DNA of 64,000 nt from Chamaecrista fasciculata (GCA_003254925.1 QANZ01050821.1:104419-168418); one strand, 5' to 3'; counted from the first letter of the stretch, positions 50,386 through 62,944 are shown. Made by a program: numbers and translations. The notes: a model not told the origin generated them from the sequence alone.

Positions 50386-52561
50386 CTAGACATCATCTGC
50401 ATCACTTCCACCAACATGTGCTTCATGACTAATCCAATAATGACTTCCATCAGGACCAGACACCTTGTACCTGCCCAACAATAAAACTCATCTAAACGAC
50501 TCCATACTTAATTCACGAAAAGGCTTTGGATTTTGGATTAGATAAGCAGCGATTTGTTACTGACCGTTCAAGTACAGATTTTCCTTCCTTGTATTTCTGG
50601 CTTTTTTCATGGGCAGTCTCCTGAAAGAAACCACCAGAGTAACTAAATGCTAATAGAAAAACAGGCTAAACTAAACCATGACTTCTGATTGAAGCACAGC
50701 TTCCTAATCTTACATATTTCCACCCCACAATTGATCCACAACCCACACAGAAAATGTCAGCAACGGTATGCATCCCAGTCATCATCTGTCTCTCCTCTTT
50801 TTCTCCAACAGTAACATTCACTCTGTCCAAAAATAAAATGTTTGAACTATGAGGGGAACCAAGAGAAAAGTGCATTTTGGATAAAGCTGAAGAGGTCCAA
50901 AGAGGAAAGAAAACACGAATAACAAACTCTATAGTTCTAATTAGTTCCTATTCACTCTCTGGATGATAAAAAGTTGACAACCACTGTTGACTCAGTGTAT
51001 CTGCTGATGGGCTAAGATGTGTACCAGCACCTGAAGAGGTAAAATAAGAATAAAAGCAAGTATGCATTTTCTTTTGATGTAGTTGTGATGCACATATGAT
51101 TTTCATATTGATGGGCAAATCATAAATGCAAAAAAAATTCATACACAAAGACACATTAAGCAAGAGTGATTATGGCAAATGCAGATCCCCAAGAAAGTTC
51201 TTGCAAATGAAATATGGACTACACGTATTACAAAACGTTTCTAAGAGCATTCCTCAGCACTAAATATCAGGAACAGGGATTTATTCTCTCTCTTTTTAAT
51301 TTTTCTGATATTTCCCTAAAAAAACTAGAAGTGGCATATATATTATATAGCAAGGTTAATTGCTGTTGATCGTGAACATGGATACAAATGGTATAAGAAA
51401 ATGTTTCTTTCTTTGTTCTTCTTAATCATCAATCATAAAGCACTGCAAAACAAGGATAACTTACACTTTGTTGAAGAGATAAGCTTTTCCATGTCTGCAA
51501 TGGAAAGACTGAATAGAAACAAAGTCAAAAATTGTGGTCAGATCATTTGCTTTTAAAACTGCCCAACAAAAAGCACCAGATCCCACCAACATGAGCTAAC
51601 CCCCGAAAAATAAACAAACAGACAGAAATAGTTTATACATAGTTTATGAAAAGCTAAGCACAATTGACATGTATCTTTGAAGATTAAAAGACAAGATGCA
51701 TATTAACATTGGAGGTAGCCTAGATAAGAAGCACGTAGCAATCTTATCAAAATAGACTCCTATCTGGCAGGCGTTAGCACTCAAAACAGAACTACAGAAG
51801 CCAAAAATGCATCTATGCAACTAAAAAGTGCGTCTAAATTTTAACAAAATGCATGCCAAAGGCAAACTATGTTCGATACTTGAAGCTACAAATTGAGGAC
51901 TAAGTTGTAAGTTGTCACTATCAATCCAATTCCTACTCAAAACAATCAGATTTCTCCGTCCAAGATAACCAGCTGGCTTAAAATCTAACGGTGAAGAGCA
52001 ATCATGTCACTCACTTATTATCAATCTAACACTCGACAATTAGAAAAGAGCCCTGAAACCCCATAACTATGTCAAACGTTAATTGCTTATCTTAGATTTT
52101 ACAAAAAAGCATAAACAAAACGAAACTCTGCACAGCATGAACATCTATGTTCCTATTATATAAAGAGAACCAGGTATTTATCCATTTACTCCTTTCCAAG
52201 AAAAAAATAATAATTAGTAGATATCAGATAATAACAGAGTACGATCAAGTACCAAATTGGAATTACATAGATATTTACTACCATCCCTTGTTTGTTAAGT
52301 ATGTGAGACCCAAATAAACTCACCTACTTTAGTTGCTTCTACCGACTCACATTATAGAGCACAAATCACATAGAAGAAGATAGGTCTCAAAAAAATCGAC
52401 TAATTACGCTAAGAAATTAAACCCAGAAATATATCGATTCATTAAGGGCTGGAAAAGGATCAAACCTTGGAAACGATGTCTTCACAAAGAGCTAAATGGG
52501 TCCGGCAATGTTTGCAGCTATAGATCTTACCCTCGAGAACAACCACAAACAACCTCCCCAT
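50386..52561 (-). CDS. Yippee-like zinc-binding protein
   Basis: Five small exons, 52561-52466, 51508-51465, 50822-50714, 50620-50565 and 50470-50386, join in frame to 129 aa, the usual Yippee length. The product starts [19 protein letters not shown]. The first CxxC ([11 protein letters not shown]) and the second (FCVGCG, about 55 residues on) are the conserved zinc ligands of the Yippee/Mis18-type fold. [23 protein letters not shown] and VGWKY are family signatures. The tail after KYKEGK is variable, and here it extends to GGSDADDV. The family is conserved across eukaryotes with a poorly known role; some animal members join the CTLH/GID ubiquitin ligase. Each exon is short, so none is conspicuous as a long open frame. 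Confidence 0.93.
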
Positions 52562-53934
52562 GACTTTATTCACGAACTACAGAAGAACGCTAGAATTAGA
52601 TCCTACGCAACAAGTAAAAATTAAAGAAAAGTTGGTCTTAGTGGAAATCGGAAAACGAACCAATTCAACAGATAAAATTAATCACGAGAAGATCGAGAAA
52701 GATGAATCTAGTATGCAAAAGGATACGAATCAGAATTAATGATTCTGGAAGAGTGGAGATTATGAGAAAGAAAGGAAGGAAGAGAATCGTTGAATTATAC
52801 ATACCTCTCTTTCTTTCTTTCTTTCTTTCTTTCGGTATAGTACGCAGTTGCAAGAAATATGGACAGCGAAGCCATCTCATTTATCGCTTTTTCTGTAAAA
52901 GCATAAGCCGACAAGACGTGTATATTACGGTTTATTTTATCGTTTATTTTCTATTTCCATTTCAATCATTTTTGCAAGAGCGGTTGCGTTAGTCTAAGAT
53001 GTAAAATTTAATTTTTGACATGGGATATAAATGTTGATGTGGCATAATTATAGTCATTGATGTAATTTAATGCTGAAAAATAATAAAAAAATAATAAATT
53101 CTTTAACCAATTACAATTGTGTATGGAGTCACACCACTACTTACATACAACTAACTTTTTCACGTGTCATTATTTTATTAGTTCATGACCCATTGCATCA
53201 CATATCAAGAATCAAACTTTGCATTATATACTTATCCCACAACAAAACATTTTGCATAATTTTATGCTTAATTCAACATGCCATTAATTGCAATCCAACA
53301 ATTATAATTCCATGATGATAATGTCAAGGATAAGACGTATCCAATTGAGAAAGGGAAACGGAAAATTGTTTTAAAAAGAAATTTAACGGTTTTACAGTTT
53401 ACACTTTTGTCTATTTATACGTTATTTTATAAGAGCACGTATAATAAAATTATTACTCAATCATATGATAGTTTTGAATATAATGTCTTTAATATAATAT
53501 TAATTTTTTTAATTATATAAATAAAAAAAACTCATGTTCCTTCTTCGTTGATTCCTTTTTTATATAATTATGACTTTTATAATTTTTTTTTGTTTTCAAT
53601 TATGCTTCAATGCTTCATGCTTCATGCTTCATGCAAAAGTAAAGATGGGTAGGTGGGTGATGACTGCCTTGTGCTACAAATATAAAATTTAATTTAATTA
53701 ATTCCTGAAACAACTTTCACAATTTTGCTAAAATATCCCCTAGGAAAAGAAAAACCCCGGTTGATCAAATGGCGAGATACATCTGAATATTTATTAAAAA
53801 CTCTAAAGTCAATTTAAATCTTTCCTCTATCATGTACCAAATAAAATATGCAAGAGTTAGTAATAACTTCACACCCAATTCACGATTTATAATATCTTAA
53901 TTCATTCTTCATATATAAAATTAATCTTTTTAGC
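52562..53934. other. Upstream region of the Yippee gene and intergenic DNA
   Basis: A (CTTT)n microsatellite at about 52,806-52,833 lies near the likely 5' UTR or promoter of the minus-strand Yippee gene. Near 53,603-53,632 the unit TGCTTCA is repeated about four times. The remainder is AT-rich with no gene. Confidence 0.5.
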
Positions 53935-53939
53935 TAGTG

Positions 53940-55249
53940 TGTAACATCCCAAAATTTAAAATGAAAAGAATATTTTTAAATATAATTATACATGTTATAT
54001 ATATGTTTTGGAAGGACTTTTATGCAAGAAAAAAAAAGGGAAAAGAGACTTGGTTGTAAAAGCTAGAAAGTTAGAGTGATTCAATTGTAATTTTGGCAAA
54101 CCATTAAAATATATAAATATATATAACATAGATGGAAAGGGGGGCACGTTTTTGTAACTTTGGTTGTGTGTGTGTAAAAAAGTGAATGAAGCCACGTTTA
54201 ACCATTTCTTTTTAAAGTTGATGATGATATAATATTTATAATATTATCTAATATGTATGTTGTGGTGAGACGTGGCATGTGTTTTTGAATGTCCAAAACC
54301 TTCTATAAATAGGTCAAAGATTAAGGGAAGGACGAAGAGAAATTAAGATATAAGATAAGTCGAGAGAGAGTGAAAGTAATGAGAGAGTGAGGAAGAGATG
54401 GACCGAAAAATAAAATTAAGAGAGAGAGATAAAAATGAGAAGAAACAGAGAAGAAGCGGGAAATAAGAATACTCGGTAGAAATTAGGTAGGTTAAGGATT
54501 CATTTTCTTATTTTAATTTTGTATAAGTTTACTTATGTTTTTATCTAATGAATATGTTATCATGATATTTTATCACAAACTCAATAGCATGAATTATGAG
54601 AAATGATCATCTCTCAAAAGTTAGGGATGTGATCTCAAGATGACATATGGAGAGATATGATCATTGGTAAGGAATGTGATCTCAAAGTATGACGGAGATA
54701 TGATTCTCGGTAAGGGAGGTGATCTCGACGTGAGACATAATCCTTGGTAAGGAAGGTGATCTCAATGGTATTCCGTTTGGATCTGGCTAGGGGACGCCCT
54801 GGTATACGGTATTTACGTACGTATGTACGACGCTATGTATGACGAATTTATGTATTTGAGCTTGAAAATATGTTTTGAATGAATATGATTATATGACTTA
54901 TATAGTTGGACGCATCATGTAATGTTTTTAACTTGTTTCCTTTCCTACTGAGAATGTCAATTCTCACTCTTATTCATGATGTATCCAGATTAACAGGTTG
55001 ATGAATCACTGCTTAGGTTCCACCGTGTAGAAGTCAATTTTTGAGGGACATGTGACATAGATGGAGTCTTAATACATAGATGGAGTCTTACTGGGAATCT
55101 GGGAAGTTTTAGTTTAACTAAAAATGATTTATGTACCAATAATTATGATGTAAATTTTTATATTAATGATATTATTTAACGATTTTTATATAAATAGAGT
55201 TTTATTTATGAAAATTTTAATAATATTTAATTTAAAGTGAGGTGTTACA
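53940..55249 (+). mobile_element. Solo LTR (1,310 bp)
   Basis: It starts TGTAACATCCC and ends GGTGTTACA, the TG...CA form with inverted tips. It is flanked by an exact 5-bp duplication, TAGTG (53935-53939 and 55250-55254). A TATA-like CTATAAATAG lies near 54,303. No primer site, internal domain or second LTR adjoins it, so it is a solo LTR left by recombination between the two LTRs of a retrotransposon. The superfamily is not determined. Confidence 0.88.
54612..54765 (+). repeat. Imperfect tandem repeats inside the solo LTR
   Basis: A unit of about 35-45 bp containing GGTAAGGAATGTGATCTCAA recurs about four times with substitutions. It lies downstream of the LTR's TATA-like site. Confidence 0.7.
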
Positions 55250-55908
55250 TAGTGCACATCTATAATAAGAAAAATAATTGATGATCATGACTTATGGATA
55301 TATGAGACATCAGCATAAGCCATAATGTTGATGCAGAAAATAATTTTATTAATATTATTTTTTATATATTTTTATTTTAATGTTGTTTCCACGTAAAAAG
55401 GACCACCATTCACTTTCGGCCGAGCCGTTGGCTGTTGCCCCCATAAACGTTAATACTTAATAATTTAATTTTTTTTGTTTTTCTTGAAAATTAAATAAAT
55501 TATAGGATAAATATTATTATTAATAAATATGCCAAAAATAGGAGAAGCTGAATTTGATGGTATTAATGCTAAAGCTTCAATGACACTTCAATGTGTTTTC
55601 TAATCTAATTTACGATGTAATTGCATTATTACAACTTACAAGAATTCTCGACATGCCATATATATGTTTGATAAAGATTTGATGACAGATATTCTTTTAA
55701 AAAAAATGTTTGTAATTCTAATTTCTAATCCTTCCACAACTGATAAAGCTAAAAAAAATATTTTGAATATAATATACATATCATTTTCATCCTTCTATAT
55801 TATGAAAATTTATCATAAACCTGAAAAATCATTTTATTTTGATGCATAATTAACAACCACCGTCGCGCTACGTTCCCATCACTTCACATACTGATTGAAT
55901 ATGATTAA

Positions 55909-56755
55909 GGGTGTGTTTGGATTAGAAGTAGGTAATGAAATGATGATTTTATGTAATGAAATGGTAATGAGAAAATTATGTAATGAAAATGTAATGAAAA
56001 TGGTGTTTGTATTAGTTTGAGATGTAATGAAAAAAANNNNNNNNNNNNNNNNNNNNNNNNNNNNNNNNNNNNNNNNNNNNNNNNNNNNNNNNNNNNNNNN
56101 NNNNNNNNNNNNNNNNNNNNNNNNNNNNNNNNNNNNNNNNNNNNNNNNNNNNNNNNNNNNNNNNNNNNNNNNNNNNNNNNNNNNNNNNNNNNNNNNNNNN
56201 NNNNNNNNNNNNNNNNNNNNNNNNNNNNNNNNNNNNNNNNNNNNNNNNNNNNNNNNNNNNNNNNNNNNNNNNNNNNNNNNNNNNNNNNNNNNNNNNNNNN
56301 NNNNNNNNNNNNNNNNNNNNNNNNNNNNNNNNNNNNNNNNNNNNNNNNNNNNNNNNNNNNNNNNNNNNNNNNNNNNNNNNNNNNNNNNNNNNNNNNNNNN
56401 NNNNNNNNNNNNNNNNNNNNNNNNNNNNNNNNNNNNNNNNNAAGAAAAAATGATGAGTGGAGAGAGAAAGTTGTAAGTGTAATAAATGAGGATATTGAAA
56501 ATTACTATTTTGCTAAATAGTTTTTTTATATTTGTATTAGAGTATAGGTAATTATAGGTATTTGAGTAGGGGTATGTTAGTAATTGGATATGAAATATGT
56601 AATGAAATGAGTTGGTAATGAAGTGTAATTTTTGTAATGACTTTATAATTGAAAAACAAACACCCAAATAGCACTGTAGCTTAAGTAATGAAAATGGGGA
56701 TAATGAAATTGTAATTGGATTATAATAAAATTATAATTCTAATCCAAACACACCC
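55909..56755. mobile_element. Tourist/Harbinger-like TIR element containing an assembly gap
   Basis: The ends are GGGTGTGTTTGGATTAGAA and the inverse TTCTAATCCAAACACACCC. TAA lies directly outside both (55906-55908 and 56756-56758), the target site of PIF/Harbinger elements. The visible arms repeat 'gtaatgaaatg' units. The centre is hidden by the N run, so the real length and any transposase remnant are unknown. Confidence 0.8.
56037..56441. other. Assembly gap (405 N)
   Basis: A run of 405 N inside the Tourist-like element. Open frames that cross it have no meaning. Confidence 0.99.
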
Positions 56756-56818
56756 TAAATATTGAATTTTTTAAAAGACGAATTGACGAACACATACATA
56801 TACTAAATTTTTAATATT

Positions 56819-57614
56819 GGTCAAAACCTTATTTTAGTCCCTAATATTTATCTCAAATTTTGTTTTGGCCCCCAATGTTTTTTCATTCCGTTTTAGTCGT
56901 TAATGTTTTTCAACAGTTCTATTTTAGTCCTTAACTATTTAATATGGTCATATATCTCTTATTTCAAGTCTGAATGCAACAAAATTGAAATCATACATGA
57001 TGAGTTTTTTCTCTTCTCAATTGGGACCATCAGCAAACAAGATTAAATTGGGCCAAAAAATATGTCTCTCGTTTCATAAAATTGGTAATATCTCTCTTGT
57101 TTCAAGTCCAAAAGCGACAAAATCAGTTATAGATTACTTTTGATGAGTTCTTTTTATGTCTAGTTAGGGTCACCGACAAATGAGGTCAAATAATAATCTC
57201 AAATTTGTATTTTGACCAAACTCATTTTTGGAGTACTATTTAATCTCGTTTGTCGATATCCTCAACTAGACAGAGAAAAAAACTCAAGAGTAATTTGTAA
57301 CTTCAATTTTGTTATATTTAAATTTGAAACAAGATAAATATGACCACTTTAATAAAACAATAAACTCACATTTAGAGCCAACTTCATGCCCAATTAACCT
57401 TTTTTATCACGGTCACAACTAGATAGATGAAAAATTTATGAAGAGTACTTCAAAACTTCAATTTCATCAAACTCGGACTTAAATCGGGAGATATGACCAT
57501 ATTCAATAATTAGGAACTAATCATTGAACATTTAAACTGAAACAGAACAAAAAAAAATTACGGACTAAAACAGAATTCAGAGTAAATATTAGTGATCAAA
57601 ATAAGGTTTTGACC
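56819..57614. mobile_element. MULE-type non-autonomous TIR element (796 bp)
   Basis: Ends GGTCAAAACCTTATTTTAGT and the inverse ...AAAATAAGGTTTTGACC are flanked by an exact 9-bp duplication, TTTAATATT (56810-56818 and 57615-57623). The interior contains mirrored segments and no transposase frame. It is longer than the other 9-bp-duplication elements of this window. Confidence 0.87.
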
Positions 57615-58055
57615 TTTAATATTTAATTGTAATGCCTACACTAGTACACATTTGGTCCACAAAAAAAAAATGTTATTAATGAAAGAAAGGGTCGAAAGGT
57701 CGAAGTAAGGGCAGTAAAAACAGAAGAAAAATAAAATCAAACATCCCCTCAATCTTATATAAAGAAGTACAAAGTAACAATAAAATCATATTATTTATAG
57801 TTGGAGAGTTCACCGCAACATTAAACACTATATGTAGCAAATTCAATGATTGATTCATAGATACACAGGCATGCAGTTCTAAAGTGGTTAAATAGAAGAG
57901 AACAGAAAAGCAAAAGGAATGAAATTGGAGTAGCTAGGAAGGGAGATAAAGAAGTAATTGGGAGATTAATTAAAGAAAAGAAGTTTGATTTGTGAAGTGA
58001 AGGTAGATTAAATGGATATGGTTGTAATTAAGGGAATGAATGTGGTCATGATGGA

Positions 58056-59259
58056 TCACTTGTTAAAGGTAGCAACAAAAGCAATAGGACCTTTTCCAGT
58101 GAGAGCAGCTTGAATTGCAAAAATGAGGAAGGCGGTCATGGCTAAACGAGAGTGCTTGATCTCTGCAAGTTGAAGCCTTTCCTTCTCTTGAGGATCATTG
58201 GTGAGTCCCAAGGGATCAAAAAACTTGCCTCCTGGGTATATCCTTTTCTCTGGATCTAGCTCTGCATTTCTCTGGAATTCTATGTATCCTATCACTATTA
58301 CCTCTATCCATATCAGTGTCGTCAATGAGAATGGAAGAGGAAGCCCCAGGTACGATGATCCTTCCACTAGCTCTACCTGAATTCATTGGTGTATATAGTT
58401 AATTCAACTTAATTAATTAGGATTAAAGCTAAATTAAGCCAGGATTTTAATTTGTCCTCATCGTTGTTAGTTGTCCACACAAGTCATTGTCATACATTAC
58501 GAATGGAATACAATAGGACACGCCAGGTATATTGCAGTCACATATATACATTCTGCAGAGGGCCCAGATTAAATTGTCATTAGCTTCTTAGATTTTAGGT
58601 TGTTAATTACAAATTAAAATGTCGAATCGAGAAGTAAAATTCAGGGTAAATACGAGTGTCGAGAAGGTGTTTGATAAAATGCTTAGCTGAAAATTGAGAA
58701 ATGAGAATACCTTCCCGGCGTCCTGCCAAGAGACGCCGGTGAGAGCCTCGACGGCCAAAGCACCGAGAGTTCCGAGCATGGCCCACCTACCATGAATGAG
58801 CTCGCACTCGCGGAATCTCTGAATTCCGAAGACCTCGGAGTAAGGCTGAAACGGCGTCGGTTTGACCTCCGTGGTCTCCACTCTGATTCCGATGATTTCT
58901 CCGGCTTCGTTCTTGGCTAGATTCTGGTCCAGTCCGTCGAAATCGAACTGCAGATATTCCGCGGGTTTAGCTAACCCGAATGGGTCGAACCCACGGTCTC
59001 CCACTAAGGACCCGTCAAGCCATTCGGGTGGTTGGGCACCCGGAAACCACACAAGTCGGTCTGTCTTTGTTTTTACACTTACTGCAGCTTTAGGTTTAGG
59101 TTTTGAATCCTGTTTCTGTTTCTTGGGAGGAGGAGGTGGTGATGGTACTGAGTCCTTCTTCGTGCCGAAATTGAAGAAGGCCCGGAATCGACCCGGGTTC
59201 GGAGTCGGATTCCCGAATCGGGTACCGAAGAAGTATGACGTGGCGGCAGCGGTGGCCAT
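58056..59259 (-). CDS. LHCB4: CP29 chlorophyll a/b-binding protein (Lhcb4, Lhcb4.3/Lhcb8-like)
   Basis: Two exons, 59259-58711 and 58376-58056, join in frame to 289 aa. The protein is a minor photosystem II antenna of the thylakoid membrane that links LHCII trimers to the core and takes part in energy dissipation. Helix B (about residues 150-180) has [19 protein letters not shown], helix C lies in [20 protein letters not shown], and helix A has the mirrored [33 protein letters not shown] and RGFDPFGL are CP29 signatures. The C-terminus stops soon after [14 protein letters not shown]. It thus lacks the longer tail of Lhcb4.1/4.2 and resembles Lhcb4.3, the form described from eurosids. A Lys/Pro-rich stretch (about residues 39-65) makes the N-terminus longer than usual. 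The start at 59259 gives a normal plastid transit sequence. Confidence 0.94.
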
Positions 59260-59366
59260 GGCTGTGTTGTGAATTGAAACAGAACACAACAGAACAGAGT
59301 ACTTATATGTATATGGTTATACTTTTTTAATATAGTGACGGAGAGTGAGCGTGTGAGCACAAGGGG

Positions 59367-59372
59367 CTTATC
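59367..59372 (-). promoter_or_regulatory. GATAAG I-box upstream of the Lhcb4 gene
   Basis: GATAAG on the minus strand lies about 110 bases before the start codon. I-boxes are common in light-regulated promoters of antenna genes. TATA-like sequences (near 59,302-59,309 and 59,327-59,334) lie between it and the start. Support is by position only. Confidence 0.4.
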
Positions 59373-59624
59373 TCTCATCTCTGCCTCATCTCCATCCATT
59401 CATCACCTTGGATGCATGGTTGATTAATTGCTTCTTCACCTCTGTGGGACCCAGCCCTTTACAAACATCTTCTCACTGTTCCTTTATGTTCATGGTTTCT
59501 GTTTGTGCTACGTTGTGCCTCAAATAAAAATCTCTACTTTGTTCACCAAAAAAAAAAATATCTGTACTTATATACTCCATGAATAGTGAATACAATGGAT
59601 GTGTATGTGATGAACTTATTATAA

Positions 59625-60115
59625 AGAGCAAACTTACTATGCTCTCTCATTTTTCACAATTTCAATAATTTGGTTCTTTTATTATTGAAATATACAACTT
59701 GGTTCCTCTATGATTACAAAAGTCAACTGATTATTAGTCCCTATAACCCCTCTTCTTTACTTACACCGATGACATGGTCCTTAAATGTCAAGCATTAATG
59801 CTATATGTGCAATTTTGGTCCCTCGGTTTTGAAACTCAACTATTTGGTCCATCTTCTCCTAAATTTTCCCTTATGTTCTATGGTTTGGTTTGGTTTAATT
59901 TATTTCTTAGGTTTGTCAGTTCGGTTCGGTTTGGTTTAGGTGATTAAGATGTCAAAGTGATATTTAACGATATCATGTCAGCACTTAATGTCTATGTCAT
60001 CAAGTTACCTAAAGAGTAATAAAGGATTGAGTAGTTTATTTCAATAATTAAAGGATCAAATCGTTAACTCAATAAAAAATGAGGGAGTAAATGTATATAA
60101 TAGCTCTCCTCATTA
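59625..60115. mobile_element. Worn inverted-repeat element (about 490 bp)
   Basis: The left arm ('ctctctcatttttcacaatttcaataatttgg') has a loose inverse on the right ('ccaat...aataattaaaggatcaaatcg...aaaaatgaggga'). A GGTTTGGTTT-rich patch lies near 59,882-59,940. The ends are not sharp and no target duplication was found. Confidence 0.45.
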
Positions 60116-60963
60116 AGAAAAAGTTCATAAATGTATTTGTTTAATGGTGTTTCGAAGGAGAACTAGTTGATATTACATAATAAATATGCGTGTCAAAGTT
60201 AGATAAGAGGTCATTATACTAGTCTTAACAAATCTCAATCAATCCATTTCCCATACCAATTTTTCTTCTCAATTGCCTGTTGCTATATATATTCCTTCCT
60301 TCCAGGTGCTCCTTGATATATGTAACTTTCAAGTGAAAGGAAAATTAGAAATAGGCCCATACACAAGTTTCGGGAATGGAAATGGAATGTCCTAGTTCCT
60401 TTCTTCCCAAGGGAGGGAGGCCCATGCTTTGTGGGCCCAAATTCTTATAACTAAACAATAGGAAGGCCTATGGGCCAAGTTTGCATGCATGTGTATCTCC
60501 ATTATGCACTTCGATCATATATGCATGGTGCCTCTATGATATATGTAACGACAGTAACGTGTCACATTAATCATGCAAATCCTGACTCTAAAACCTTTAT
60601 ATTGCTTCTTTCGTCATCACTCCAACTTGGGAGAATGAACGTGAAGATCATGAACTTACACAAAAGCCATTCAAGGATCGATGTCTAACACATACATGTG
60701 TGTTGTGCTCTTTTCAATTATATTTAAGACGGCAAGACTATTGTCATTTAGTGAAGAGGTTATTATGAGACATATAACATGTGCCAGTGGGGGCTAATTT
60801 ACGACTTCAATTCCTTCTTCTAACGAACCTTAACCCTCTCCTTTTCTATGCTTATAGCTGCTAGCTAGTCTCAGTCATGTATGCATCTATATATGCATGC
60901 GGGCGGCTACTTTATAAAAACCTCATCTTTGTGGAATTTTAAAAAAGCATAATCATGTATGAT

Positions 60964-61380
60964 TGTTTGATTCTCGGGTGGCGCAGAAGTAAATACAAGG
61001 TTTGGCTTGCGGCTATTTGGTTCAAGCAAGGAGTGGTCTATAGATGGACTGGGAAGAGCCTGAATGCTCAAGCTTCTAAATCCTTGCCCTTGTTGGTTTT
61101 TATTAGAGACCTTTTTATTGACTTTTTTGATCTAACCATTGATCTTTGTGTAGGCATCCCGTCTAAATTAGTTGTTAATATTTTGGGCAATGGGGTTGGC
61201 TCTGCCGAGGAAAAGCGCGTGAGAGATGACATAGTAGGACTTATTGGTCATGGTAGGGTAACTTGGTCCTTTTGTGTAGGTAATGACTACCTTAGAGATG
61301 TTTGGGGAGATGCTTTTAGATACGTTTATTAGCTCTACAGTATGTACTCCCTTTCCTTTTGTAACTGTTCCTTTTATAAC
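60964..61380 (+). mobile_element. 5'-truncated LINE fragment with 23-bp target duplication
   Basis: A 23-bp exact direct repeat starting AAAAAAGCATAATCATGTAT stands at 60941-60963 and 61381-61403, the long target duplication of LINE insertion. Between them, 417 bp translate openly (IRDLFIDFF...PSKLVVNIL...VTWSFCVGNDYLRDVWGDAF) and loosely resemble the C-terminal half of the RNase H-like domain found at the end of plant L1 LINEs. The usual acidic active-site residue before the SK(L/V)V segment is not seen. The apparent ATG lies in the host duplication, so the 125-codon frame starts by chance and is not a host gene. The 3' end (CCTTTTGTAACTGTTCC) runs into the A-run of the repeat. Confidence 0.75.
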
Positions 61381-61403
61381 AAAAAAGCATAATCATGTAT
61401 GAT

Positions 61404-62750
61404 ATATCATATATATATATATATATATAAACATTTCCAAACCCATTTTATAACGAGCCTAATTCTTTGCCTAGGTTGACTGCAGCTGCAAAATAGTAAA
61501 ATGGGAACGAAGATGCCTAATTCTTTTATTATTATTGATACGTATTTTATTGAAAGTAAAATGACAAATGCTAAAGTGATACGGTACTGTTATGCATGTA
61601 ATATGTAAGATAATCTCTTACTAACACACAAATAAAAATCTCCAAACAATATTCTATAATATCTAGACTCTTCATTCAACATTTCAACCATTCCATGAGA
61701 ATGTTTGAAGAACGAAAGTGAGAGAAAGCCATGGTTGTCACTTGTCAGGTGTCGATGTCGAAGTATGTCATGGAAAAGTCGAGAACATCATAGCTTTTAA
61801 TTAGGGTTCCAATTGCAAGAGACATGCTCAAGTGGGCTGGCTACCTGGGCCACAACTACCATCGCATTATGCAAAATCACAAGTCAATGGGTTAAACAGA
61901 ATACCCACAAAAAAAAGACAAGAATCCTAAAGTACTGCATTATACTTTAACCAATTGATTAATCTTGCTTCAAATCCCATAGTCTCCAATATTAATCATT
62001 AATCCCCTTGTCTGTTTTGCTCTTTCTAATTAGTACTGCTGTTAATCTTTTGAGTTTTGTCCCTCACTCACATCACATTCTCTCTGTAGCTATATTCCTC
62101 AATCAGCTGCGATTGCACGTGCGGTGGGCCATAGAAACAGAATTATTTGCATTTGTTGCACCTGCTTGTTAGCTCACTCTGAAGAAACTAGTCTAGTAGT
62201 CTTTAATGCTATAACAACCTACAATAATTAAAATGGATATCCTTTTGAAATGATCTATGACGTATTTTTTAATTAATATATAATATCTGCAATTTGCAAA
62301 TTACTTTTTTCTATAGTAAAAATTATAAATAAGTGTATAAATTAACTAAATACTACTGATTATCATAAATTATTCTCTTTTTCGACATGTCATTCAATTG
62401 TACAATTTGTATTGATATACTAATTGTGCTTAATTAAGATAAATAAATAAAAAAACTTAACTAAATTTCCTTATATTTTTCTTATAAGGTTATATGTGTC
62501 AAAAATTTTGTGCAAGGTTAATCAGAAAGAAAATATTAAAATATATTTTTTTACATAACCTATCATAAAAAAGATAGATAATATAGATTAAGTTTATGAT
62601 TAGAATAATTATATAATAAGGATATAAAGAATTTTTTTAAATTTTTTTTAATAAATAATCCGTACTAGAATTTGACGACATTGATTCTGGAAAATAAATG
62701 CTAATGAAAAATTCATTCAAGAAAGGGAGCCAATTGTTAAGTATTAGTAT
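61404..62750. other. AT-rich intergenic DNA
   Basis: A short (TA)n run lies near 61,410. Otherwise this is AT-rich DNA without a gene, RNA or clear transposon ends. Confidence 0.45.
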
Positions 62751-62754
62751 TATT

Positions 62755-62935
62755 TAGGTTAAACTAAACATTTGGTCTCTATAGTTTGATCAAGTTTGTA
62801 ACTCAGTCCCTGCAATTTATTTCTTTGTAACTCAGTCCTTACATTTTAAAATTATTTGTAAAAATATCCTTGTCATCTAACACCGTTAATAAACTGTTCA
62901 CTAAGTGATTATGTGGCAACTACATGGAATAAATC
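62755..62935. repeat. 'ggtctctatagtttgat' repeat arm
   Basis: This is the arm of another dispersed 'gtaactcagtccct' element, followed by a 'catctaacaccgttaa' segment of the type often found in such elements. The opposite arm is not evident close by, and it may belong to the larger inverted structure to the right. Confidence 0.4.
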
Positions 62936-62944
62936 TGGCCAACA

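Noticed and set aside
56017-56667. Open frames across the N run
   Set aside because: Their length is made of undetermined bases.
60955-61332. A 125-codon frame as a host gene
   Set aside because: Its start codon lies in the 23-bp target duplication and the body resembles a LINE RNase H-like tail.
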